Positions 17,721-27,122 of a stretch of DNA of 64,000 nucleotides are shown here, one piece after another. Source of the DNA: Nostoc sp. NIES-3756. GTDB lineage: Bacteria; Cyanobacteriota; Cyanobacteriia; Cyanobacteriales; Nostocaceae. The stretch's first letter is position 1. Every line of letters starts with the position of its first letter. Position numbers and translations under genes: made by a program. The DNA is taken from positions 3,816,501-3,880,500 of the forward strand of contig NZ_AP017295.1 in assembly GCF_001548375.1 (NCBI RefSeq), in the 5' to 3' direction. Under the pieces are notes generated by a model. The model saw nothing but the letters and a program-made list of their open reading frames with translations. It searched no databases and had not been told where the DNA came from.

Positions 17721-20700
17721 ATACTAATTGAAAAATTGTCTGCACTAGCTCATCTGGTTCTACTGGCTTAGAAATATGCTTTTGGAAGCCAGCTGCTAAG
17801 GCTTGTTGTTGATTGATTTCTCCAGCGTAAGCCGTGAGTGCGATCGCTGGAATTTTTCCCCCCTGTTGCGCAGGCCATTGTCTAATTTGCCGCATCAGGG
17901 AATAGCCGTCCATTTCTGGCATACCAATGTCGGATAAAAGTAAATCTGGGACTGAGTTATTTAAGATAGTTAAAGCCTGCATTGCTGAGGAAGCTGTGGT
18001 CACTTGTGCGCCGACTTGCGTGAGGATAAATTCAGCTAATTCGCGCATATCTGCATCATCATCTACTACCAAGATTTTTATACCTGTGAGGTTTATCATA
18101 CTATTTATCTGTGGATGATCAACAGATGACTCCTGCTTGACGGCATTTAACGGTAGCCGGACGGTAAAAGTTGCGCCTAAATCTTGTCCGGGACTGCTGG
18201 CTTGGATGTTTCCCCCATGCAGTTCGGTGAAATGACGAACGATCGCCAAGCCTAATCCCAGTCCGCCAAACTTTCTTGTCGTCGCCCCATCTTCTTGACG
18301 GAAATACTCAAACACATAAGGTAAAAACTCTGGAACAATACCCTTGCCGTTATCTTTAACTTGAATTTGGGCATAGTTATTAACTTGTTCCAGTTCCACC
18401 TCGATTTTGCCACCAGAGGGGGTGAACTTAACGGCGTTGGCAAGGAGATTCCAGACAACTTGTTGTAAACGGTTCTGATCGCCAACAACAGCACCGACAA
18501 TAGGGTTGAGTATGGTTTTGATACTTATGTTCTTGGCTTCTGCTGCCAATTGTACCGTTTCTAATGCCGCCTCAATGGTAGTAGTTAAATTAACAGGGGC
18601 GACATTTAACGTCATTTTGCCCTGGAGGATGCGAGACACATCTAGTAAATCTTCAATTAGTTGGGCTTGTAGCTTGGCGTTACGTTCGATGGTTTCTAAG
18701 GCTAGCTCGACTTTTGCCGCATCTAAGCGCTTAGTGCGTAACATTCTTGTCCAGCCAAGGATAGGATTGAGGGGCGATCGCAATTCATGGGAGAGTACAG
18801 CCAGAAATTCGTCTTTGATGCGGTTGGCAGCTTCGGCTTTGGTGCGATCGCGTTGGGCTTGCCGATACAATTGAGCATTATCAATTGCTAAGGAAGCACG
18901 ATAAGCCAACTCCTGGGCTAGTTGCAAGTAGCTGGTGTCATACCGTTGTCCAGACTCGGCAAAAATGAAGGAGATGACACCAAGAATCCGCGTTTGAGTT
19001 CTTAGTGGTACAGTCATTGCAGATTTAAACCCTACCTGACGTAAAATTTCTAAATGTTCTGGGTCACGGGCTGCTTGCACCAGTAACTCATCGGGAATAT
19101 CAGATAATAAATCTGGAAACCCAGTCCTCAATGTATATGCTGCACCTCTTGCGTCCTTCGGATTGAGAGGATATTTGCGTCTAATTTGATCAGCCCATAC
19201 TAATTTATCAGGGTCAGTGTGAGCTACGGCAATCTGATCGATAGAGCCATCATCCGTAACTATATGGACTGTACACCAATCTGCTAACTCAGGGACTGCC
19301 AGTTGGGCGACTCGTTCTAAGGTGATTTGATAGTCGAGGGAAGAAGCTAAAACTTTACTCGCTTCTGAGAGAAAGCTTTGACCCTGTTCTAATCGTACTT
19401 CTTCGGTGACATCTAAGACGTAAGCTAAAACTTCTTCTACTTGATTATTGGCGTTCTTTGTCGGTAGGTAATAAACATTGTAGTAACCGGGTTGGCGATC
19501 GCTCCTTTGTGGTAAATTAATTGCCAATTTGGGTGAAATGAAGGGATTGCCTGTAGTATAAATATCGTGAAATATTTGCACAAGTTGGGGGTCGGATTGA
19601 CCAAAAATATCAGCAATTGAACGTCCAAAGTGTTGTTCACGCTCGATTCCGTTGATTTGGGCTAATGCGTCATTAATGGTAACGTATCGCTGTTGATTAT
19701 CTAATAGAGCAATTCCGATGGGAGAGGTTTCTACAATAGTTGTGAGTTGACGTTGTGCAGCTTGTGCTGTTGTCAATGCTTGCTGCAAACGTTCTTCACT
19801 CTCTCGCAGCGCCTGCTCAACTTGTTTGTAATCACTAACATCACGGGCAATACCCACTACTGTGGCTACAGTTCCATCACTGGCAAATTCTGGCGTAAGA
19901 TGTGACTGATACCAGCGAACACCTGTAAGTGTGGGAAAACTAAATTCGATAATTTCTTCTTTACCTGTGTCAAACACCCGTTGCAAAGTCTCATGCCAAA
20001 AACTACACATTTCTTCTGGCATACCTAAATCACTATTAGTTTTACCAATAAATTCTTCTGGCGGGATACCCGTAATCAATTCTACAGCCGGGCTGACATA
20101 GAGATGACGAAACTCTCGGTCAATGCGGCTAATAATATCTGGGGCAATTTCTACCACCATTTTAAAATCTTGCTCTCGCTGTTGCAGTTCAGATTCTAGG
20201 CGTTTGCGTTCTGTCACATCTTCAAGCACGACAACCGCAGCTACAATCTGCCCCTGATGATTTAAAATGGGGGCTGAATTGGCACTAATGAAAATAGACT
20301 TCTGGTCTGGCCAACATAGCTGCATTTCTTCCTTAGCAACAACTTCACCATGCGAGAGCGATCGCCCTAGTGGATACTCATGAAGAGCATATATTGTCCC
20401 ATCACTGTGCAAAGCTTGAAACGGTACAACTGGTTCATATGCTTCTAGTTTCATTGACTGTTCAAAGTTGTACCCCAGAATCTGTTTAGCTTGTTCGTTA
20501 GCCAGAATCAACTTACCCGAAGCAGCATCAGCAATCATCACACCTGTAGGTAGTTGTCGTAATACCGCTTCAAACTGAGTGCGTTCTGTTTCCAGTGCTT
20601 GTAATAACCTTTCCTTCTCAACTTCAGCCTGTTTACGCTCTGTGACATCACGGAAATAAATTGCTATACCCCCCACAAATGGGTAAGCATTGGCTTCTAT

Positions 20701-21552
20701 CCAACACTGAATCGGCTCTCCAAACTCTTGCCAGGAAACCGGAACCTGTTCTGCTACAGCTCGGTGTAGTTTCTCATAAGCCAAACCACCAACTAGTTCA
20801 GGAAAAACTTCCTCCCAAACATGTTTACCAATTAGTTCTGCTGGGGTTCTGTTGAGGATTTTTTCTGCTGCATGATTCACATAGGTATAGCGCCAATTAT
20901 GATCAAAGGCAACAAAAGCATCTGTAATACTCTCAAGAATTTTTGTAACTCGGCGCTCAGTTTCTTGGGCGGCAATAAGTTGGGTATGCTGTTGTTTTTC
21001 AGTTATATCTCGACTAATGACAATAACTGATATCGGTCTTCCCGCATCATCCAATTCTGGCACTAACCGAGCTTGATAGAACCGGACACCAAAGGGAGTA
21101 GCAAATTCAAATTCAATTTCTTGTTCTTGAGCGGTTGTAAACGCTAGACGCAAGTTTTCTTCCCAGAATAGGTAGATGGGGTCTGACATAAATTCAGACA
21201 TGGATTTGCCCAAAAGCTCATGGCGTGAACGTCCCAGGACTTGCTCGACTATGCGGTTGACATATAGGTAACGGATTTGATCATCGAAACGGGCGATCGC
21301 ATCTGGGGCATTTTCTAGGAGGGCTTCTAAGTCCTGCTTTTGCCGCTCCAAGGAGGCAATTACCTGTGCTGTATCTTCTTGATTTCCCAAACTACGGGCA
21401 AATTGTTCAATCAACTCTGAGCGCGAAATCCCTCGCTTGTGCGCCTCTTCATCGAGCGATCTCCATGCTGTATCGGTCAGAGAGACGCTAAATCTTTGTT
21501 TTTTCTCCAAGTCCCAATTACTAACAAACTTACCAGTGGTGTCACGCTTCAT
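17701..21552 (-). CDS. Hybrid histidine kinase with N-terminal ribbon-helix-helix, five PAS, GAF and receiver
   Basis: 1283-aa soluble hybrid sensor kinase. The first 60 residues read like a CopG/Arc ribbon-helix-helix (FSVSLTDTAWRSLDEEA, then SRSELIEQFARSL), unusual for a kinase. Then come about five PAS modules (about 70-720), a GAF domain (about 725-890), HisKA with phosphoacceptor H922 (LSHELRSPLNP), HATPase_c with an N-box (NLLANAVKFT) and G-boxes (DNGKGI, GLGLGLAI), and a C-terminal receiver with phosphoacceptor D1208 (LLSDIGMPEMDGY) and Lys in HISKPVEP. All catalytic motifs look intact. The RHH may bind DNA or mediate dimerisation. There is no adjacent response regulator with an output domain. 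Confidence 0.9.
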   Translation of the reverse strand: MKRDTTGKFVSNWDLEKKQRFSVSLTDTAWRSLDEEAHKRGISRSELIEQFARSLGNQEDTAQVIASLERQKQDLEALLENAPDAIARFDDQIRYLYVNRIVEQVLGRSRHELLGKSMSEFMSDPIYLFWEENLRLAFTTAQEQEIEFEFATPFGVRFYQARLVPELDDAGRPISVIVISRDITEKQQHTQLIAAQETERRVTKILESITDAFVAFDHNWRYTYVNHAAEKILNRTPAELIGKHVWEEVFPELVGGLAYEKLHRAVAEQVPVSWQEFGEPIQCWIEANAYPFVGGIAIYFRDVTERKQAEVEKERLLQALETERTQFEAVLRQLPTGVMIADAASGKLILANEQAKQILGYNFEQSMKLEAYEPVVPFQALHSDGTIYALHEYPLGRSLSHGEVVAKEEMQLCWPDQKSIFISANSAPILNHQGQIVAAVVVLEDVTERKRLESELQQREQDFKMVVEIAPDIISRIDREFRHLYVSPAVELITGIPPEEFIGKTNSDLGMPEEMCSFWHETLQRVFDTGKEEIIEFSFPTLTGVRWYQSHLTPEFASDGTVATVVGIARDVSDYKQVEQALRESEERLQQALTTAQAAQRQLTTIVETSPIGIALLDNQQRYVTINDALAQINGIEREQHFGRSIADIFGQSDPQLVQIFHDIYTTGNPFISPKLAINLPQRSDRQPGYYNVYYLPTKNANNQVEEVLAYVLDVTEEVRLEQGQSFLSEASKVLASSLDYQITLERVAQLAVPELADWCTVHIVTDDGSIDQIAVAHTDPDKLVWADQIRRKYPLNPKDARGAAYTLRTGFPDLLSDIPDELLVQAARDPEHLEILRQVGFKSAMTVPLRTQTRILGVISFIFAESGQRYDTSYLQLAQELAYRASLAIDNAQLYRQAQRDRTKAEAANRIKDEFLAVLSHELRSPLNPILGWTRMLRTKRLDAAKVELALETIERNAKLQAQLIEDLLDVSRILQGKMTLNVAPVNLTTTIEAALETVQLAAEAKNISIKTILNPIVGAVVGDQNRLQQVVWNLLANAVKFTPSGGKIEVELEQVNNYAQIQVKDNGKGIVPEFLPYVFEYFRQEDGATTRKFGGLGLGLAIVRHFTELHGGNIQASSPGQDLGATFTVRLPLNAVKQESSVDHPQINSMINLTGIKILVVDDDADMRELAEFILTQVGAQVTTASSAMQALTILNNSVPDLLLSDIGMPEMDGYSLMRQIRQWPAQQGGKIPAIALTAYAGEINQQQALAAGFQKHISKPVEPDELVQTIFQLVFTTNDD

Positions 21553-22231
21553 GAAGATTCATCCGTATACATACACGGCTTCTTCTATTCAACCTGAGTT
21601 ACTTCCCAATCAGGATCTTCCTTAAGGCTGAGGTTTTCGCCCAGCAAAAGTTTAACTACCATGTGTTTGCAAAATTGAGGCAGGTAAATTTACAAAAGCC
21701 TTAAATTTCACCCCCTAATATTTTACTGGGATCAATTAACTATGCACATTATTTATGACTAATTTCCTTTAAATCAATGCAATTATCGATATATTCATCA
21801 TATTGACTTGATCATTTTGTCAGTTATGATGTCGTTTGATTTTTACCACACACTCTTGCACACCAAAGCAATAGATGATTTTTTCCGAGACTTAAACTTG
21901 CTTGTGATAGATATGAATGCAATAATTATGACAAAAGTCATGGACTTATTTATGACTTTTGTCAGAAGATTTTTTGTAGCAAAGCATTTTTAATAGTTTA
22001 CATAAAGCCGGAAAGTGAAGCTTAAAGCTATTGCTAGCTAATGGTATTCATCAATTAAAATCTATCTATTTCAGGGAAAATAAGACTGAAATATCCCCTG
22101 GCTGGGTATTGCAATAACTTATTTATCTACGCAGGTAGATAAATAGTTTTGTTAAATTTTCCTGCTTTAGTAAACTTTGTTAGTTATAACCCTTACTGTT
22201 TAGAATTTTCTAGCTTAAAAAAGGAGAATAA
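21553..22231. other. 679-base AT-rich intergenic region
   Basis: It lies between the start of the large kinase (minus) and a small plus-strand gene, so it should carry both promoters. A 61-codon frame at 21808-21993 has no ribosome-binding site and no recognisable content; I do not call it. The only structured element is the hairpin at 22120-22145, listed separately. Confidence 0.5.
22120..22145 (+). terminator. Perfect 11-bp hairpin followed by T-rich tract
   Basis: Arms 22120-22130 and 22135-22145 (TATTTATCTAC / GTAGATAAATA) pair perfectly around a GCAG loop, followed by GTTTTGTTAAATTTT. It could be a terminator of an unannotated upstream transcript or an attenuator/operator 87 bases before the small gene at 22232. 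Confidence 0.45.
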
Positions 22232-22513
22232 ATGAGTTATTACAACTTTAATGACCACTTCTGGTCTCCTAAAACTGTATGTCCGCAAAAATCCTTAGTA
22301 AAACCTAAAGAAACCACTAATCCAATAAAGAAAATCAAGATACTTTCATATATAGTATGTATTGCGATATGTACACCCTTATTATTCGGTATTTACTCAA
22401 GACTAACAAGCAGAAACCCCAAAAATACTCTTGTGAATTTTGATAATAGTAATTGCTTGATACTTACCAGAAATCAAGGAATGCAGCTTTACTGCTCTAA
22501 CACACAACCGTAA
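22232..22513 (+). CDS. Small single-pass membrane protein of unknown function
   Basis: 93-aa protein with a good ribosome-binding site (AAAAAGGAG, about 7 bases before ATG). A positively charged stretch (PIKKIKILS) precedes one hydrophobic helix at about residues 38-55; a polar C-terminal tail with two cysteines follows. I do not recognise a family. Confidence 0.6.
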   Translation: MSYYNFNDHFWSPKTVCPQKSLVKPKETTNPIKKIKILSYIVCIAICTPLLFGIYSRLTSRNPKNTLVNFDNSNCLILTRNQGMQLYCSNTQP

Positions 22514-22600
22514 CTAGGTATAAATTCGTTAATAGTATATATCAAAAAATTATAAAATAATCCCAGGCAATTTTTGCTGAAATTTGAGTATGTGTAGAAA

Positions 22601-22655
22601 GGTGGGCATGACCCACCAAAAAACTCTATCTCCTTGTGGTAGAGTTTTTTATTTG
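22601..22655. terminator. Bidirectional terminator between convergent genes
   Basis: A first hairpin, GGTGGG-CATGA-CCCACC (22601-22617), is followed by a perfect 9-bp stem, AAAACTCTA (22620-22628) with TAGAGTTTT (22640-22648), ending in TTATTT; the A-run on the left side gives a U-run for the opposite strand. It lies between the small membrane protein and the minus-strand SMR gene. Confidence 0.75.
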
Positions 22656-22969
22656 CCTGAATTTATCCCAACAACTCCAACAATAATTAAAATCATAGAC
22701 ATAAACTTAACGAGAGTCATAGATTCACGAAACCAAATTAGACCAATAGTAGCAATTAAAGTAGTACCTAAACCAGACCAAACTGAATAAGCAATACTGA
22801 TATCAATATTCTTGAGTGATAGAGTCTGAAAAGTAAAACAAAGCCCGTAGAAGACGAATATCAAAACCGAAGGCGTTAATTTATTAAAACCATCTGACAA
22901 CTTCATGCAGGTTGTACCAGATACTTCAAATAAGATTGCTACAAGTAAGTAAATTAAACTTGTTGACAT
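22649..22969 (-). CDS. Small multidrug resistance (SMR/EmrE-like) transporter
   Basis: 106-aa protein with four hydrophobic helices, the SMR layout. The proton/substrate-coupling glutamate is present in helix 1 (LLVAILFEVSGTTCMKLS, E15), as are AYSVWSGLGT and IGLIWFRES typical of helices 3-4. It probably acts as a dimeric proton-coupled exporter of cationic compounds. ATG 22969 (MSTSLIY) is preferred over the upstream TTG at 22990 because it matches the usual short N-terminus. No partner SMR gene is adjacent. Confidence 0.87.
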   Translation of the reverse strand: MSTSLIYLLVAILFEVSGTTCMKLSDGFNKLTPSVLIFVFYGLCFTFQTLSLKNIDISIAYSVWSGLGTTLIATIGLIWFRESMTLVKFMSMILIIVGVVGINSGK

Positions 22970-23390
22970 ATTGTAGTGATGTTTTGACAAAAAAAGATGT
23001 ACTGTCAGCAGAAATACAGCAAATTTCCCATATATGAGTTATTTCATAATGAAATTATGCTGCATATAATTGTCTCCGCCTTCTAGCTATCCTAATAATT
23101 TCTTTTTTAAACTTCTGCTATTTGAACAACAGCTATTAAAAATGCAGGAAAATAATAGTGGTTTCTCTGTGCTGTGGTTAACTCACTTTTCACCACAGAG
23201 ACACAAAGACACAGAGGTAAGATATTTTTAGAAAGATATAGCAATTCATCTAAAGCTAGAAATTCCTGGGATTGATTCTAAGGGTGAATTGTTTGGCGTA
23301 TATCGGCGGTTAATTACTTGTATTTTTATTGCTTACTTGAATACAGAAAAACCCAAAATGTTTATGATGTATTTTTTACATAGAAATTCC
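22970..23390. other. Intergenic region with CACAGAG-type repeat
   Basis: No gene seen. Around 23161-23218 the sequence GTGGTTTCTCTGTGCTGTGG...CACCACAGAGACACAAAGACACAGAGG is a purine/CA-rich dispersed element of a kind frequent between Nostoc genes, and its halves are partly self-complementary. A shorter relative (ACCACAGAGGTAAGAAGACAC) occurs at about 58880. Confidence 0.45.
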
Positions 23391-24881
23391 ATGAAAAAAA
23401 GAAAAGCATGGATACTAACGATGCTGTTTACAGCAATGTTAGTCATCAGCATCATTACAGGTCATAGTCATTCTCTACAAGCGGCATCATCTGTAGGTAA
23501 AGATACGCTAACGATGATTACTTCGCCAGATTACCCTCCTTATGAGTTTTACGATACTAAGGGAGGAAATCGGCAAATCGTTGGCTTTGATGTAGATATT
23601 GCCAATACCCTAGCTCAGAGATTAGGATTTAAACTCCAGATTATGGAGTCTGATTTTAATGGTTTAATTCCTGCACTGCAAGCAAACCGTGCTGATTTTG
23701 TCATGGCTGGGATGACTCCCACACCAGAACGACGAAAAAATGTCGATTTTTCGATTATTTATTACGAAGCCAAAGATACCATTGTTGCACCCAAAACTAG
23801 TAACCTCAAACAGCCACAAGATTTGGTAGGTAAGACAGTCGGGGTACAATTGGGAACTATTCAAGAACAAAATGCTAAAAAGATTGCGGCTAAGTTTCCT
23901 GGTATTCAACTCAAGCAACTTAATAGAGTTCCAGAGGCTATACAGGAAATAAAATCGGGGCGCATCGATGCGGCTATTGTTGAGGATACCGTTGCTAAGG
24001 GATTTGCTCAAGCTAACCCAGAGTTAGAGTTTAACGTGATTCCTTCAGATGAGGGTAGTGGATCGGCGATCGCATTTCCTAAAGGTTCTCAATTAGTCGC
24101 ACCATTTAACCAAGTCCTCCAACAAATGCGGGATAACGGCGAACTGGAAAAGTTAGCCACTAAATGGTTCTCCCAAACTACCGCCACTGATGCAGCATCT
24201 ACACCACCAGCTAAAAGCGGGTTAAATCTCGACTTTAGGCGAATTTTCCCCGACATTCCCTTTATTCTTAAAGGTATCCCTCTCACATTATTATTTACTC
24301 TGTTATCAGTATTTCTGGGGTTAATCTGGGGTACAATCCTCTCTTTGTGTAAAATTACTGGTATTCAGCCTCTCATTTGGGTTGCTAACGCTTATACCTC
24401 TGTATTTCGCGGTACACCATTACTTTTACAGTTAGCTTTGGTTTACTACGCTACACCCCAGCTTACAGGCTACGATATCTCAGCCTTAGAAGCAGGAGTA
24501 TTAACTTTTACCCTCAACTCAGGCGCTTATATGTCCGAAACCATCCGGGGGGGAATACAAGCTGTAGATAAAGGACAAGCCGAGGCGGCGATGTCGATGG
24601 GGGTTCCATATAGGTTGATGATGTGGGATATAATCATGCCCCAAGCCTTGAAAAATATTCTGCCTGCCTTGGTAAATGAGACTATTGGACTATTGAAAGA
24701 CTCAGCTTTAGTCTCAACAATTGGTGTAGTAGAAATATTACGCAGCGCCCAAATTGTCGGTGCAAACAAGTATATTTACTTTGAGCCTTTGTTATTTGCT
24801 GGGTTAATCTACTATGTTTTAGTTATGGGTTTGACCTACGGTGCATCAGTATTAGAAAGGAGATTGAGACAAAGTGAGTAA
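23391..24881 (+). CDS. Polar amino-acid ABC transporter: substrate-binding domain fused to permease
   Basis: 496 aa from ATG 23391. A signal peptide ([18 protein letters not shown]...) is followed by a family 3 periplasmic binding domain (about 35-265; [36 protein letters not shown]) and then a HisM/GlnP-type permease domain with about five helices (about 285-490) and the EAA loop ([25 protein letters not shown]). Binding protein and permease are thus one polypeptide, as in other GlnPQ-like systems. An upstream in-frame start (23289) would bury the signal peptide and is rejected. The ATPase gene overlaps its 3' end by 8 bases. Confidence 0.9.
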   Translation: MKKRKAWILTMLFTAMLVISIITGHSHSLQAASSVGKDTLTMITSPDYPPYEFYDTKGGNRQIVGFDVDIANTLAQRLGFKLQIMESDFNGLIPALQANRADFVMAGMTPTPERRKNVDFSIIYYEAKDTIVAPKTSNLKQPQDLVGKTVGVQLGTIQEQNAKKIAAKFPGIQLKQLNRVPEAIQEIKSGRIDAAIVEDTVAKGFAQANPELEFNVIPSDEGSGSAIAFPKGSQLVAPFNQVLQQMRDNGELEKLATKWFSQTTATDAASTPPAKSGLNLDFRRIFPDIPFILKGIPLTLLFTLLSVFLGLIWGTILSLCKITGIQPLIWVANAYTSVFRGTPLLLQLALVYYATPQLTGYDISALEAGVLTFTLNSGAYMSETIRGGIQAVDKGQAEAAMSMGVPYRLMMWDIIMPQALKNILPALVNETIGLLKDSALVSTIGVVEILRSAQIVGANKYIYFEPLLFAGLIYYVLVMGLTYGASVLERRLRQSE

Positions 24882-25632
24882 GGTTGTTATTCGTACAGAA
24901 TCTTTGTGTAAATCCTTTGGCAAACTGGATGTACTTAAGAATATTTCCACAGAGATTTATCAAGGGGAAGTTGTCGCCATTCTTGGCCCTTCCGGTTCGG
25001 GTAAGTCTACATTTTTGCGGTGTATGAATTTGCTAGAACGTCCCACTAAAGGTAGAGTCTATTTTCATGATGTAGAAATCACCCATCCCAAAGTGAATAT
25101 TGGTAAGGTGCGTCAACAGTTGGTCATGGTGTTTCAACACTTTAATTTATTTCCCCATCTGACGGTGATAGAAAATGTTACCTATGCACCTATCAAAGTT
25201 AAAGGAGTAGATGTCAAGTTAGCCCAAGACAAAGGCTTGGAGTTATTAGCTAAGGTGGGTTTAGCCGAAAAAGCCGATGTTTACCCATCTAAATTATCAG
25301 GGGGACAGAAACAACGAGTAGCGATCGCCCGTGCTTTGGCTATGGAACCAGAAATGATTTTATTTGATGAACCTACATCTGCATTAGATCCAGAAATGGT
25401 GAAGGATGTTTTGTTAGTCATGCAGGCTTTAGCACAAACAGGAATCACAATGGCTATCGTTACCCATGAGATGGGATTTGCCCGTGAAGTTGCTAGTAGA
25501 ATTATGTTTCTTGACCAAGGTACTTTAGCTGAGGATACCACCCCTGGCGAGTTTTTCCAAAATCCTCAGTGCGATGGTCTACGACCGACCATAGGTCATC
25601 GCGCCCAGCAATTTTTAGAGAAGATGCTTTAG
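24874..25632 (+). CDS. Polar amino-acid ABC transporter ATP-binding protein (GlnQ/HisP type)
   Basis: 252-aa ATPase of the PAAT subfamily. Walker [10 protein letters not shown] (about residues 36-44), Q-loop [12 protein letters not shown], signature [15 protein letters not shown], Walker [14 protein letters not shown] and switch histidine THEMGFA are all intact. It starts with GTG at 24874, inside the end of the fused binding-protein/permease gene, which indicates translational coupling. The pair should form a complete importer for a polar amino acid such as glutamine or glutamate; the exact substrate is inferred only at this level. Confidence 0.92.
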   Translation: MSKVVIRTESLCKSFGKLDVLKNISTEIYQGEVVAILGPSGSGKSTFLRCMNLLERPTKGRVYFHDVEITHPKVNIGKVRQQLVMVFQHFNLFPHLTVIENVTYAPIKVKGVDVKLAQDKGLELLAKVGLAEKADVYPSKLSGGQKQRVAIARALAMEPEMILFDEPTSALDPEMVKDVLLVMQALAQTGITMAIVTHEMGFAREVASRIMFLDQGTLAEDTTPGEFFQNPQCDGLRPTIGHRAQQFLEKML

Positions 25633-25985
25633 TTGTGTATTTATATTTGAGATTTTAGGTGTTGTGAAAAGTATTGATTCTCCGACAAATTCTTGAGGAT
25701 ATGTTTTTATTAAGTGATATTACTTAATTGCATAACACTTTCATTACCTCAAATTATAAAGAATAAAAATACTTTGATATAAGTATACGTAAGTATTATG
25801 TGCATAAGCTATATATACTAAACAATAGTCATCGTACTGTTTTATAATGTGTATTACAAAGATTAAATCTTGAAGTAATAGCTAAATAAGGGTTTCTCGG
25901 ATTTTGATGGATAAAGAAAGCCTAAAAGTTTTGACTGATTGCGGAGAAAACAGGTAAAAAAAATACAAAACTTCCGGATCGATTT
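25633..25985. other. 353-base AT-rich intergenic region with a palindrome
   Basis: No gene seen. At 25710-25727 there is an inverted repeat TTAAGT-gatatt-ACTTAA, which could be an operator or a weak hairpin after the ABC transporter. Confidence 0.35.
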
Positions 25986-26039
25986 ATGAAGGAGTCGAGA
26001 AGTTATACAGCAATATATTGTAATGATGGCTTTTGGCTT

Positions 26040-27032
26040 ATGTATCTTTTGAACATACCCGGCAATCCAACTGTGGCTATTTCTCAAGAAGAATTGCGAT
26101 CGCTGTTAGCACAAATTGAAGTTAAGTTGCATTGCAGCCAAGTATATCGTCGTGTTGTCGCTAGGTTGCAAACATTGTTAGGAACGACTGACGAACAAGC
26201 CAAAGTTTTATGTAAAGCAGTAGGTAGAGAAGCAATTGGTCTAGCGTTCCAGCAATTTGCTCAACAACATGAAATAATTGCACATATTGATCAACCTGCC
26301 GATAATAGCGAGACTGCAAATATAGAAACCCCCGCCCTGACAGAATTACCTTTATCAACGACTTCTAGCGAACCATCAACCGACTTGACAAAACCAGCCG
26401 TAGTTAATCAAAATCCAGCAAGGTTCAAACCAGATAAAAAACCATCTAGAAATGAGCTAGCCAAAGAAATGGCTAATAAAGAACGCTTAGAAGTCATGCA
26501 GCAAATAGGGCAACAGCTAAAACAAGCCCGCGAGAATCACAATTTAACCTTAGGGCAACTCAGCATATATACACATATTTCTATTGAAAAAATGGAAGCT
26601 GTCGAAAATGCTAATTTTGATTTATTACCCGATGATGTCTATGTACGTGGATTTATTCGGGTGATGGGAAATGCTTTAGGAATAAATGGCACAATTTTAG
26701 CTGCTTCTTTACCCAAACCACAGGCGACAAAATCAGTCATACCCTCTTGGTGTCAGAGCAAAAATAGCAGTAAATCATTAAATCTAGAAATACGTCCCAT
26801 GCACTTGTATCTAGGTTATACCGCTCTTGTCGCTGGATCTGTGGGTGCGTTATCTTGTATTTCTCAACAAGCCAATCCTAATACGTTAGTTGATGCAGAT
26901 ACAGTAATTTTGCCCACTTCATCCACTTTCCAATCACCACAAAAATCTGAAGCTAGCACTAAATCAGGCATTCAATCTACTGAGGTTGGCGTAAGTATTG
27001 GTAATAACATTGCGCCACCAGAAGCGTTTTAG
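26040..27032 (+). CDS. RodZ-like helix-turn-helix membrane protein
   Basis: 330 aa from ATG 26040 (an in-frame ATG at 25986 would add 18 residues; neither has a clear ribosome-binding site). The N-terminal 85 residues form a helical domain unknown to me. After a Pro/Thr-rich linker comes a RodZ-type HTH_25 domain (GQQLKQARENHNLTLGQLS, then YTHISIEKMEAVE and LPDDVYVRGFIRVMGNALG, about residues 160-230), then a single hydrophobic segment (LYLGYTALVAGSVGALSCI) and a short Ser/Thr-rich tail. The layout suggests a cell-shape or envelope scaffold role, or a membrane-anchored regulator. Confidence 0.75.
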   Translation: MYLLNIPGNPTVAISQEELRSLLAQIEVKLHCSQVYRRVVARLQTLLGTTDEQAKVLCKAVGREAIGLAFQQFAQQHEIIAHIDQPADNSETANIETPALTELPLSTTSSEPSTDLTKPAVVNQNPARFKPDKKPSRNELAKEMANKERLEVMQQIGQQLKQARENHNLTLGQLSIYTHISIEKMEAVENANFDLLPDDVYVRGFIRVMGNALGINGTILAASLPKPQATKSVIPSWCQSKNSSKSLNLEIRPMHLYLGYTALVAGSVGALSCISQQANPNTLVDADTVILPTSSTFQSPQKSEASTKSGIQSTEVGVSIGNNIAPPEAF

Positions 27033-27065
27033 TCATTAGTCATTAGTCCATAGTCATTAGTTATT
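27030..27065 (+). repeat. Heptanucleotide repeat (TAGTCAT units)
   Basis: About five seven-base units, TAGTCAT-TAGTCAT-TAGTCCA-TAGTCAT-TAGTTAT, begin exactly at the stop codon of the HTH protein. This is the STRR type of short tandem repeat known from heterocystous cyanobacteria. Confidence 0.65.
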
Positions 27066-27122
27066 CTCCTCTGCTGTTCCCCTCCTGGGAGGGGCTAGGG
27101 GTGGGTTTCTCCCTCATCTCCC

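Noticed and set aside
21808..21993. 61-codon open frame in the long gap before the small membrane protein
   Set aside because: No ribosome-binding site, unusual Met/Phe/Asp-rich content and no recognisable domain; likely chance.
22970..23060. Possible guanidine-type riboswitch upstream of the SMR gene
   Set aside because: SMR genes are sometimes riboswitch-controlled, but I could not find the conserved core; the leader is short and AT-rich.
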